8,554 bases of DNA from JBGPIK01 sp041484845 (GTDB lineage: Bacteria > Desulfobacterota > Binatia > UBA9968): NCBI GenBank assembly GCA_041484845.1, contig JBGPIK010000301.1:1-8554 (forward strand), given 5' to 3'. Numbering within the stretch: the stretch's first letter is position 1; each line of letters begins with the position of its first letter. The position numbers and the translations under genes were made by a program. Below are positions 1-5,924 of this stretch, in pieces. The notes under the pieces were generated by a model. The model made no database searches, was not told the DNA's origin, and saw only the letters and a program-made list of their open reading frames with translations.

Positions 1-783
1 CCGCACGGTTACGCCGGACAATCCAACCTGATGATCGTTAGTGAACCAGCCGGCGTCGACCAACGGACGAGACGCCGCGATCACGCCGCCGAGCGCTTGC
101 GCCAATCGGCGAAAGACATCGATTTGGCTCGGGTCACGGATGCCGCGCCCGACCGCTACCACTAGATCCGCTTTGCTAATATCCTCGACCCGTTCCGGCT
201 TGGTTGTCGCAAGAACTTTGATCGATCCGCGGTAACCGGCAGGGCAACTCAATCGAACGACTTCGGTCTCATCGTTGCTCGATATTTTCGGCGCTTTGGA
301 TTCTCTCGACAGGGTCACGACCAAGGGTTCTTCGCCGGACACTTCCACTGTCGCTAAAAACTTTCCACCGAACATTGCCCTCCGTATCAAAAAGCCCCGA
401 TCCACCCTCTCGATGGAATGACAGTTGGTGACTACGGTGGCAGCGCATTGCGCACCGATAAACGACGCCATTTCAATACCGATGAAGGAATGTGTCGCCA
501 AAAACACTCGCGGCGAATATTCGCGGAGGAGATCACCGGTTAAGTGGCAATAAAGCGATGGGTTGTAATCGGCCAGCTGCGGATCGTCGCCTAGTAAAAT
601 TCGTGCAACGCCTAAATCGGAAAGAGTCTTAACCGCGCCGTCGACGCGGTCGCCGAGCAATAGAGCCGTCAAATGGCACGGTGTCGCCGTTGCGAGCGCT
701 TCGCCCCAGGAGATCAAGTCCGCCGTGGCCGGATCCAGCTCTCCGCCATCCTGTTCAGCCAGAACTAGGATGTCGGCATTCAT
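1..783 (-). CDS. etfA: Electron transfer flavoprotein subunit alpha, 3' end cut by window edge
   Basis: ETF alpha pairs with ETF beta and holds the FAD that shuttles electrons between acyl-CoA-type or other flavin dehydrogenases and ETF:quinone oxidoreductase. I read 261 in-frame codons without a stop from the ATG at 783-781 to the left edge, starting MNADILVLAEQDGGELDPAT. The C-terminal part of the visible protein carries the ETF-alpha FAD-binding signature: GRG (about 212-214), SR (238-239), VDAGW (242-246) and QVGLSG (252-257), where the family usually has QVGQTGK. Roughly the last 60 residues of a typical subunit of about 320 lie outside the window. The ATG shares one base with the etfB stop (TGATG), so translation is probably coupled. 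The family call is secure. The redox partner is inferred from the flavoprotein genes upstream. Confidence 0.93.
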   Translation of the reverse strand, partial: MNADILVLAEQDGGELDPATADLISWGEALATATPCHLTALLLGDRVDGAVKTLSDLGVARILLGDDPQLADYNPSLYCHLTGDLLREYSPRVFLATHSFIGIEMASFIGAQCAATVVTNCHSIERVDRGFLIRRAMFGGKFLATVEVSGEEPLVVTLSRESKAPKISSNDETEVVRLSCPAGYRGSIKVLATTKPERVEDISKADLVVAVGRGIRDPSQIDVFRRLAQALGGVIAASRPLVDAGWFTNDHQVGLSGVTVR

Positions 784-1553
784 CAAAGTGAATCTCTCAC
801 TTTAGACAGAATCGCATCGGCAATGCTTGCCGCGTCACCCGAGAACCACTGAATGCTGCCGCTGGACTTGCGCGGTTCTATTCCGATCCACTTCATCCTG
901 CACTTTGACGTGACATCACTTTCTGCAAGCCCCAGGTCGGTTAGAGTCCAATACGGGAGCGGCCGGCGCCGGACTTGCACCAGCTTTGCTGCCGGCGCAT
1001 AGCTCAGAGGATCATTGCCGGGCTGGACCGCCAAGAGCGTCGGCATCGTGATCTCCAACGTCTGCTGTCGGCCGCCGCCCAACTCGCGATCGACAACGAT
1101 CGCATGTGAGCGGACCTCGGCGATCCGAGTCACCGCGTAGGCAAAAGGTATGCTCAATTGCGCCGCCATCGAAAGGCTGACTTGAGACGACATGCCATCA
1201 AAAGATTCTACGCCAGTGAGGATTAAATCGTAAGTCAATTTACGCAGTGCGCAGGCAAGCTTTAGCGCAGTAACGTTTGGGTCAACCTCACCACCATCGA
1301 TTCGAATAGCCGCATCGGCACCCTTAGCCAGGGCACGATACAACACCTCTTGCGCTGTGATCGGACCGACCGTCAAAGCCGTGATCGTCGCCCCTTGGTT
1401 TCTCTTTATCCGCAGCGCCTGCTCCAACGCATGTTCGTCGGATTCGTTCATCACCCATGACTTGCCCTCAACGGCGAGCCCCCTGCCCGCATCGCTAATA
1501 CGCAGATTGTCGATTTGCTGCGAGACGGCTTTAATACAGACGACGATGTTCAC
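783..1553 (-). CDS. etfB: Electron transfer flavoprotein subunit beta
   Basis: This is the partner of EtfA in the soluble ETF heterodimer. The 256-residue length is normal for the family. Visible hallmarks are the N-terminal CIKAVSQ (canonical CIK.VP), the N.SDEHALEQALRIK stretch near residue 36, ALAKGADAAIRIDGG near 75-88, DLILTGVESFDGMSSQVS near 110-127 (the nucleotide-binding loop region, D-x-x-S/T-x-Q-V), and the RELGGGRQQTLEITMPTLLAV block near 155-175. Translation starts at GTG (1553-1551). An in-frame TAA lies only nine bases upstream of it and the Shine-Dalgarno match is weak. The gene follows the 1583-3037 flavoprotein after 29 nt, which suggests co-transcription and a functional link. 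I cannot tell from sequence alone whether this ETF is the simple respiratory or the electron-bifurcating type. No FixC or FixX is visible, but the left edge cuts the operon. Confidence 0.93.
   Translation of the reverse strand: MNIVVCIKAVSQQIDNLRISDAGRGLAVEGKSWVMNESDEHALEQALRIKRNQGATITALTVGPITAQEVLYRALAKGADAAIRIDGGEVDPNVTALKLACALRKLTYDLILTGVESFDGMSSQVSLSMAAQLSIPFAYAVTRIAEVRSHAIVVDRELGGGRQQTLEITMPTLLAVQPGNDPLSYAPAAKLVQVRRRPLPYWTLTDLGLAESDVTSKCRMKWIGIEPRKSSGSIQWFSGDAASIADAILSKVRDSL
785..803 (-). promoter_or_regulatory. Hairpin at the etfB/etfA junction holding the etfA ribosome binding region
   Basis: A perfect 7-bp inverted repeat, aaagtga (785-791) and tcacttt (797-803), encloses a 5-nt loop. 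In the mRNA the loop reads GAGAU and sits about 9-13 nt before the etfA ATG, so the weak purine-rich ribosome binding site of etfA would lie in the loop and upper stem. It overlaps the last codons of etfB. A translational-coupling role, where ribosomes finishing etfB open the hairpin, is inference. It could also be chance, since the bases are coding. Confidence 0.4.
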
Positions 1554-1582
1554 AAGTTTACTTTAGCTATCGCATGCCTAGT

Positions 1583-3037
1583 TCAGCTATCAGTCCATGG
1601 GACTTCCGCCGCGGCGTTCTTACCCGCTATCCGGCCGAACGCCAGGGCCTCACTGACATTGCCACCGCCCGGATAGTTCCGATACCACAGCGACCCCAAC
1701 TCACCAGCGCTATAGAGATGCTTGATCGGCTCTCCCCGCGTATCGAGCACCTGGGCGCTGGAATTTCGCTTGGGTCCGCCCTGAGTATTGTAAAGACACG
1801 GCCAAACGGCGATGGCGTAAAAAGGCGGCGTCGCGATCGGCACTAAAGAATTCGGCGACCGGCCCAGTTCCGGATCGTAGCCACTGACACACAACAGGTT
1901 GTACTGCGCGATCGTCGTCTGCAGCTGCTCCGGCCTAAGACCGATTTGCGGCGCGAGATCGCCGATGTTGTCTGCTGCTTTGATCCAACCCTTGCGGATC
2001 TCAGCGCTGTTATCAGCGCTCCACTGATAGACATCGCTGGCTTTGCCGCGATCGGTGCGGCCGATGGCGCCGCGCATGCGCGTGTCCTCGTCGAAAATCG
2101 CGTAGGAAGGAGTGCGCGGACGCTGCAATGTTCGCATATCGATGTAGGACGTCGGCGCCCACATGGCGTGCACATCGATGCCGGTCTCGTCCATGAAACG
2201 CTTGCCCATTTGATCGACGTAAACAAAGCCGGCATAGGGCATGAAGTGCCGGATGGCAAACGGGAACTCCGGGAACTTGTAGCCGTAAGTCGCCGCCACC
2301 GCGCTCATGTGCCACATATCGGCGCCAATTTCGGCGGCCATGCGAATACCGTCGCCCGTATTGCCGGGATTGCACAAACCGAAATAACTCTGCCCCAGGT
2401 AGTTCATGTGCATCGGCGTGTTGTACTCGAAACCGCCGCAGGTAAGAATCACGCCGCGGCGCACGCGAATGTTGATCTCCTTGTCACCGCTCATGGCGAT
2501 CAGACCGGTGACGCCCCGCTGTTTGTCAAGAATGATTTGTTGCGCCGGCGCCGAGTTCAACACCGCAATATCGCGCGCCGCCACGTTGCGCGACAACACG
2601 CCCCACAAGTCGATGCCGGCGGCTTCACCCGAGCCTTTCACGCGCACCCGTGGGCCGAGCCCTTCGGCGCCTTTAATCGTCGGAAAGGCCGCGCCGGCAA
2701 GGCCAATGGGAAAACCGCGCGTGCCGGTGGGCGGTCCGGCGACGATCTCGCCGCCGAGCGACGCTACCCATTCGGAGTTCCGGCTGCTCTCATTGACAAA
2801 GGTGTCTATCACCGAACGCTCTGTCGTTCCCTCGCACACGGCCTCGATAAAATCGATTGCTTTGGCCACGTCCGTATAAGTGCGGATACTCCCGCCGGAA
2901 TAGCGCGTGTTGCCGCCGCCTTCAGGATTCTTCTCGACGATCAGTACCCGCGCGCCGTCTTCGCGCGCGGCCAGCGCGGCCGCCGCGCCTGCCCCGCCGT
3001 AGCCTACCACCAGTACATCGGTTTCGTAGTCCCACAT
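1583..3037 (-). CDS. FAD-dependent oxidoreductase, fumarate reductase flavoprotein-like (FAD_binding_2), substrate unknown
   Basis: This is a 484-residue soluble flavoprotein of the FrdA/SdhA/KstD superfamily, a group that oxidises or reduces carbon-carbon bonds next to carbonyl or carboxyl groups. The dinucleotide-binding fold is clear: GYGGAG at 12-17, E35 for the FAD ribose, and GGGNTRYSGG at 40-49. Near the C-terminus are SAGE (443-446) and NYPGGGN (454-460), which close the FAD site. A YAIFDEDTR segment with R320 resembles the region of the proton-donor arginine of fumarate reductase. The substrate-carboxylate His and Arg of fumarate reductase appear replaced: NTQGG stands where HTMGG is usual, and NYPGG where NRLGG is usual. 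It is therefore probably not a fumarate reductase. No signal peptide or heme motif is seen. The ATG at 3037 has a GGAG 8 nt upstream and is preferred over the adjoining GTG at 3040. The gene is followed directly by etfBA, so ETF is its likely electron partner (inference). Confidence 0.85.
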   Translation of the reverse strand: MWDYETDVLVVGYGGAGAAAALAAREDGARVLIVEKNPEGGGNTRYSGGSIRTYTDVAKAIDFIEAVCEGTTERSVIDTFVNESSRNSEWVASLGGEIVAGPPTGTRGFPIGLAGAAFPTIKGAEGLGPRVRVKGSGEAAGIDLWGVLSRNVAARDIAVLNSAPAQQIILDKQRGVTGLIAMSGDKEINIRVRRGVILTCGGFEYNTPMHMNYLGQSYFGLCNPGNTGDGIRMAAEIGADMWHMSAVAATYGYKFPEFPFAIRHFMPYAGFVYVDQMGKRFMDETGIDVHAMWAPTSYIDMRTLQRPRTPSYAIFDEDTRMRGAIGRTDRGKASDVYQWSADNSAEIRKGWIKAADNIGDLAPQIGLRPEQLQTTIAQYNLLCVSGYDPELGRSPNSLVPIATPPFYAIAVWPCLYNTQGGPKRNSSAQVLDTRGEPIKHLYSAGELGSLWYRNYPGGGNVSEALAFGRIAGKNAAAEVPWTDS

Positions 3038-3045
3038 CACTAAAT

Positions 3046-3049
3046 CTCC
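3046..3049 (-). promoter_or_regulatory. Ribosome binding site of the 1583-3037 flavoprotein
   Basis: GGAG on the minus strand lies 8 nt before the ATG at 3037-3035 and only 5 nt before the adjoining GTG at 3040-3038. The spacing favours the ATG. Confidence 0.6.
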
Positions 3050-3100
3050 GTAGTAATTTCCTTAGAGAGAGGTTCGAAATTCCCCCTCCTTCATCCCGCG

Positions 3101-3119
3101 TTGCGAAGCTGTGTCGCAA
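3101..3119. other. Small inverted repeat in the 3038-3274 intergenic gap
   Basis: ttgcga (3101-3106) and tcgcaa (3114-3119) form a 6-bp stem with a 7-nt loop. It lies between the REP-like palindrome and the flavoprotein start. The stem is short and has no T-tract on the transcribed side, so I do not call it a terminator. An operator for an unseen regulator is possible but unsupported. Confidence 0.25.
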
Positions 3120-3148
3120 TTCAAAAGACGCAGTATGTACCATTTTCG

Positions 3149-3204
3149 TGTCATTTCGAACGCAGTGAGAAATCTAAGATCCCTCACGTTCGTTCGGGAT
3201 GACA
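3149..3204. repeat. REP-like intergenic palindrome
   Basis: An imperfect palindrome of about 56 bp. The left arm starts tgtcatttcgaacg (3149-3162). The right arm ends cgttcgggatgaca (3191-3204). The arms continue inward to gtgag/ctcac with a one-base bulge around a central aatctaagat. The TGTCAT...ATGACA ends around an AATCT core match a class of dispersed extragenic palindromes that I recall from many environmental bacterial genomes. It lies in the largest gap of the cluster, between the solute-binding protein and the second flavoprotein gene. In RNA it would fold into a long hairpin that could protect the 3' end of the upstream message or attenuate readthrough. Both roles are inference. Copy number elsewhere in the genome cannot be seen here. 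Confidence 0.65.
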
Positions 3205-3209
3205 ACATG

Positions 3210-3228
3210 GCAAAACGGGGGGTTTTGC
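3210..3228. other. Hairpin with a five-G loop (weak terminator candidate)
   Basis: gcaaaac (3210-3216) and gttttgc (3222-3228) form a perfect 7-bp stem around ggggg. It begins 47 nt past the stop codon of the solute-binding protein, on the transcribed side. There is no run of T after the stem on the minus strand, so factor-independent termination would be inefficient. Together with the adjacent REP-like palindrome it could mark a partial transcription boundary. Confidence 0.35.
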
Positions 3229-3274
3229 TTAGCTGTCTTGTTTGCGGCTTCGTCGTGCCGGGCCCCGCTTGCTG

Positions 3275-4291
3275 CTATTTCAAGCCGAAAATTTCTTTGA
3301 ATTCTTTGTCGTAGCGCGCATAGTCTTTCGCGAGGCTGATGTCGCTGACGTACAGCTTGATCCCTTTTCTCTGCAGATCGTCCGGCTCGATGCCTTTGCG
3401 CGCCGAGCTCCGGCCGAAGCCGCGGAGAATTTTTTGTCCTTCTTCGGAGAGCGCAAAATCAATGAACAGCTTACCGACATTCGGATGTGGCGCGTACCGC
3501 CCTAAAGCAATGGGCGTGACACGGCTCACGACGGGGGTTACGGGTAGGGACTCCACCGGGGCGCCAAGCTTTTTCGCCGACTGCACGAGGTGATCGTAGT
3601 CATTCACCGCCAGCGGCGCTTCACCCGAGCCCAATACCTGAGTAATCAGTGTCCGCCCGGGACGAAAGCTAAGCTCTTGTTTGGCGAGGCCGCGCATGAG
3701 GCGCAAGCCCTTTTCCCTGCCGAGAATTTGCAGCATGCTGGCATACCATTCGGTCTCGCGGCTATCCATAAGCATTTTGCCCTTCCACTTCGGATCGAGC
3801 AGATCGTCATAACTCTTGGGCAGATCAGCCGGCTTCAAGAGATGGGTGTTATAGGCCATGACACTGGCGTTATGATAGGCGCTTACCCAATAACCGTCCT
3901 TATCCTTGAAGTCGTCCGCAAAAACGCGCCGTTCCGGCGATTCGTATTTTTGAAACAAGTTTTCTTTGAAGATTTCGTAGAACTGAAAGCTGGTCGCCGA
4001 GATCACATCGAACAAATGCGCCCCGCCGCGGTGCTCCTGGAGAACCTTGACAACGACCTGTGTGCTGCCGAGACGAAACAGGTTCGGTTCGATAAAAGGA
4101 TATTTTTTCTGGAACGCATGGACCATAGCCGTACCGTCGCGAATGTCCGTCGTGCTGTAATAAACAAACGCTTTTTCTTCCTTGGCTTTGGCGATGATGG
4201 CATCGCGGTCCTGCGCCCAGGCAAACCCAGCGGCCCAAATGAAAACAACGAAAAGAACGAAGAAAAAGAATGGTCTCCTTCTCAAGTTCAT
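3275..4291 (-). CDS. Periplasmic solute-binding protein, ferric-type ABC transporter family (COG1840-like), ligand unknown
   Basis: This is a 338-residue secreted binding protein. The N-terminus is a Sec signal peptide: MNLRRR followed by a hydrophobic stretch and a signal peptidase I site after AWA (cleavage near 26/27). The mature part has features of extracellular solute-binding proteins of the Fe3+/2-aminoethylphosphonate/polyamine type: FVYYSTTD near 42-49, FDVISATS near 94-101, LDPKWKGKM at 165-173, GEAPLAVNDYDH at 223-234, and HPNVGKLFIDFALSEEGQKIL at 269-289. Ferric-binding members usually have two adjacent tyrosines in the NNYY position. Here it reads NDYD, so iron is unlikely and an organic ligand is plausible. 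The start at 4291 is fixed by a strong AAGGAGGAG; the longer TTG-initiated frame from 4321 is less likely. No permease or ATPase gene is in the window. It follows the TcuA-like gene by 51 nt, which suggests that it captures the substrate of this pathway. Confidence 0.85.
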   Translation of the reverse strand: MNLRRRPFFFFVLFVVFIWAAGFAWAQDRDAIIAKAKEEKAFVYYSTTDIRDGTAMVHAFQKKYPFIEPNLFRLGSTQVVVKVLQEHRGGAHLFDVISATSFQFYEIFKENLFQKYESPERRVFADDFKDKDGYWVSAYHNASVMAYNTHLLKPADLPKSYDDLLDPKWKGKMLMDSRETEWYASMLQILGREKGLRLMRGLAKQELSFRPGRTLITQVLGSGEAPLAVNDYDHLVQSAKKLGAPVESLPVTPVVSRVTPIALGRYAPHPNVGKLFIDFALSEEGQKILRGFGRSSARKGIEPDDLQRKGIKLYVSDISLAKDYARYDKEFKEIFGLK

Positions 4292-4297
4292 TAGAGT

Positions 4298-4306
4298 CTC
4301 CTCCTT
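4298..4306 (-). promoter_or_regulatory. Strong ribosome binding site of the solute-binding protein
   Basis: AAGGAGGAG on the minus strand sits 6 nt before the ATG at 4291-4289. It settles the start and predicts high translation, as expected for a binding protein made in excess. Confidence 0.85.
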
Positions 4307-4342
4307 AACACACACTGACAATCACGGTTGCGCATGTACACC

Positions 4343-5821
4343 CTACGCGCGCGTCGCTTTTGCGAACCCACCCGCACTCGTTCCTGCGAGGCGGCCGAAC
4401 ACCGCGCCTTTCATCAAACCTGACCCGCCGGGATAGTTGTGAAAAAAAGATCCGCCGGTGATCTCGCCTGCGGCGAATAGCCCACGGATCACGTGACCGC
4501 TGGTGTTCAGAACCTCGCCCTTCTCGGTAATGCCGACGCCGCCGAAGGTAAACGTGATGCCGCAAGTCACCGGAAAGGCATAATAAGGGGGCGTATCCAA
4601 TCGCTGCGCCCAGTTCGACTTCACCGGGCTGATGCCTTGGGTGCACTTGCCGTCATGTTTCGATGGATCGAACGGCGCGTCGTTCACCGCATCGTTGAAC
4701 GCACTAACCGTCTTGACGACATTTTCCCAATCCAAGCCCGGCAATTTTTTTGCCAGCGCTTCAATGCTGTCGGCAGAAACATGAAAGCCCCGGTTATACT
4801 CCGAGCGCAGCAGCGGGCGAGTTTTGCTGTCGAAAATTTGGTAGGCCGTGCGCCAGGGCAAGCGCAACACTTCCCTGCCGCACTTCGCATACGTATAGCT
4901 GAAAAAGTCCTCGCCCTCATCGACGAATCTCCTGCCGTTGATGTCAACCATAATCCCATAGGGGTACGAGTAGCGGTGCTCATAGGCGCACTCAACGTCG
5001 GGAGCTTCCGCGTCGACCAGTACCGCGTGGCAGCCGCTCCAGTGACCGATCGGCTGCGCGCCGATCCCCAAGGCGAAGTTGAGTACCTCGCCCGAGTTGT
5101 AGCGCGAGCCTCGAACTTTCACTAAATCCCACCCCGTGCCCAGATAGCGCGCGCGCATTTCCGGATTAGCCTCGAACCCGCCGGCGGCCAATACCACAGC
5201 GCGGCTCTTAAAATCGACTAACCCCTCGCTTGTTTGGACTCGGACACCCGCGATCTTGCCCTTTTTATCGACGATCAAACCGTTTGCTTTCGCTTCATAG
5301 ATAATTTCAACGCCCTTGTTCTCCGCGATTGGAAACAGCATCTCCACAAGACCGAGTCCGCCGTCATTGACCGAAATAACTCGCCCGGATGGAAATTTAA
5401 TCTTGTCCTTCATTTTGACTGCGTGAGTGCTCGTCGAGAGAATCCACTTGACGTTCATTTCCGTCAGCCATCGCGCCGTCGCGTACGATTGGTCGACGAG
5501 AAGGTTGGTGAGTTTTTTATCGGCGGCATACTCGGTGACTTGCATGACGTCTTCAAAAAAATCCGCGGTAGAATACGTACCGACCTCCATTTTCCCCGCC
5601 TCTTCATCCGTCAGGGTCGGCAGCATCGGACGCATGTCGTCGAGACTACTGTAAGTGAAGCGAAAGCCGCCGCCGGAAAATCGCGTGTTACCTCCACGCA
5701 CCGACTTGGGACATTTATCCAAGAGCAGCACGCGCGTTTCCGCCTGCCGCGCCGCCAGCGCCGCGGATAAGCCGGCGTTGCCAGCACCGATCACGATCAC
5801 GTCATAAACCGTTCCAGCCAT
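4343..5821 (-). CDS. TcuA-like FAD-dependent dehydrogenase (tricarballylate dehydrogenase family)
   Basis: This is a 492-residue FAD_binding_2 flavoprotein. TcuA of Salmonella oxidises tricarballylate to cis-aconitate and passes electrons to the membrane protein TcuB. Visible features are the FAD fold GAGNAG (12-17) with D35, RGGNTRFSGG (42-51), KTR around R335 at the position of the fumarate reductase proton donor, ITFTFGGVG near 422-430, AAGE (450-453), and the HNYPGGSGL...GAVFGRLAG block (461 onward), which resembles the TcuA/CobZ-type C-terminus. The His and Arg that bind fumarate in fumarate reductases are replaced by F and Y, so fumarate is not the expected substrate. A strong AAGGAGGAGG upstream supports ATG 5821 over the TTG-started frame from 5857. 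It sits after the PrpD-type genes and before the binding protein. No TcuB is visible. The family call is good, but tricarballylate as substrate is only one possibility. Confidence 0.75.
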   Translation of the reverse strand: MAGTVYDVIVIGAGNAGLSAALAARQAETRVLLLDKCPKSVRGGNTRFSGGGFRFTYSSLDDMRPMLPTLTDEEAGKMEVGTYSTADFFEDVMQVTEYAADKKLTNLLVDQSYATARWLTEMNVKWILSTSTHAVKMKDKIKFPSGRVISVNDGGLGLVEMLFPIAENKGVEIIYEAKANGLIVDKKGKIAGVRVQTSEGLVDFKSRAVVLAAGGFEANPEMRARYLGTGWDLVKVRGSRYNSGEVLNFALGIGAQPIGHWSGCHAVLVDAEAPDVECAYEHRYSYPYGIMVDINGRRFVDEGEDFFSYTYAKCGREVLRLPWRTAYQIFDSKTRPLLRSEYNRGFHVSADSIEALAKKLPGLDWENVVKTVSAFNDAVNDAPFDPSKHDGKCTQGISPVKSNWAQRLDTPPYYAFPVTCGITFTFGGVGITEKGEVLNTSGHVIRGLFAAGEITGGSFFHNYPGGSGLMKGAVFGRLAGTSAGGFAKATRA

Positions 5822-5832
5822 AATGTTAGAAT

Positions 5833-5842
5833 CCTCCTCCTT
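5833..5842 (-). promoter_or_regulatory. Ribosome binding site of the TcuA-like gene
   Basis: AAGGAGGAGG on the minus strand ends 11 nt before the ATG at 5821-5819. The alternative TTG start at 5857 would place this site inside the coding region, so the ATG is preferred. Confidence 0.75.
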
Positions 5843-5873
5843 GTTCGCCTGCTTCAATCTCTGTGGGTCGATT

Positions 5874-5893
5874 CCCCGCAGCTTGCTCCGGGG
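5874..5893. repeat. GC-rich intergenic palindrome
   Basis: ccccg (5874-5878) pairs with cgggg (5889-5893). After a C-C mismatch, agc (5880-5882) pairs with gct (5885-5887) around tt. It lies in the 103-nt gap (5822-5924) between the PrpD-type gene and the TcuA-like gene. There is no T-tract on either side, so it is unlikely to be an intrinsic terminator. The CCCCGCAGCTTGCT.CGGGG pattern resembles short dispersed palindromes that I recall from other environmental proteobacterial genomes, so a repeat family is likely but unproven here. Confidence 0.5.
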
Positions 5894-5924
5894 TTATTCA
5901 TTTAACTGCGGAATCCGGGTTCAT

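Noticed and set aside
41..235. Short plus-strand open frame at the left edge
   Set aside because: The minus strand here encodes the FAD-binding part of EtfA (GRG, SR, VDAGW), so the plus-strand frame is a shadow.
1565..1591. Direct repeat agctatc (1565-1571 and 1585-1591), 20 bp apart, between the flavoprotein gene and etfB
   Set aside because: It is only seven bases long and one copy overlaps the end of the coding region. Chance is likely and no regulator is visible to bind it.
1583..3037. Annotation as fumarate reductase or succinate dehydrogenase subunit
   Set aside because: The substrate-binding His and Arg positions are not conserved and no iron-sulfur or membrane subunit gene is adjacent.
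1946..3043. Plus-strand open frame of 365 codons
   Set aside because: It lies exactly antisense to the 1583-3037 flavoprotein, which has clear FAD motifs. The plus-strand product is Ala/Arg/His-rich with no recognisable domain and reflects high-GC antisense openness.
3041..3274. Possible sigma70 promoter in the gap before the second flavoprotein gene
   Set aside because: I scanned the minus strand and found no -35/-10 pair with proper spacing. A promoter may still exist there, but it cannot be supported from sequence alone.
3590..4294. Plus-strand open frame of 234 codons
   Set aside because: It is antisense to the solute-binding protein, which has a signal peptide, a strong ribosome binding site and family motifs. 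The opposite product has no recognisable fold.
4493..5770. Two plus-strand open frames opposite the TcuA-like gene
   Set aside because: Their composition is typical of antisense shadows, and no ribosome binding site or domain was seen.
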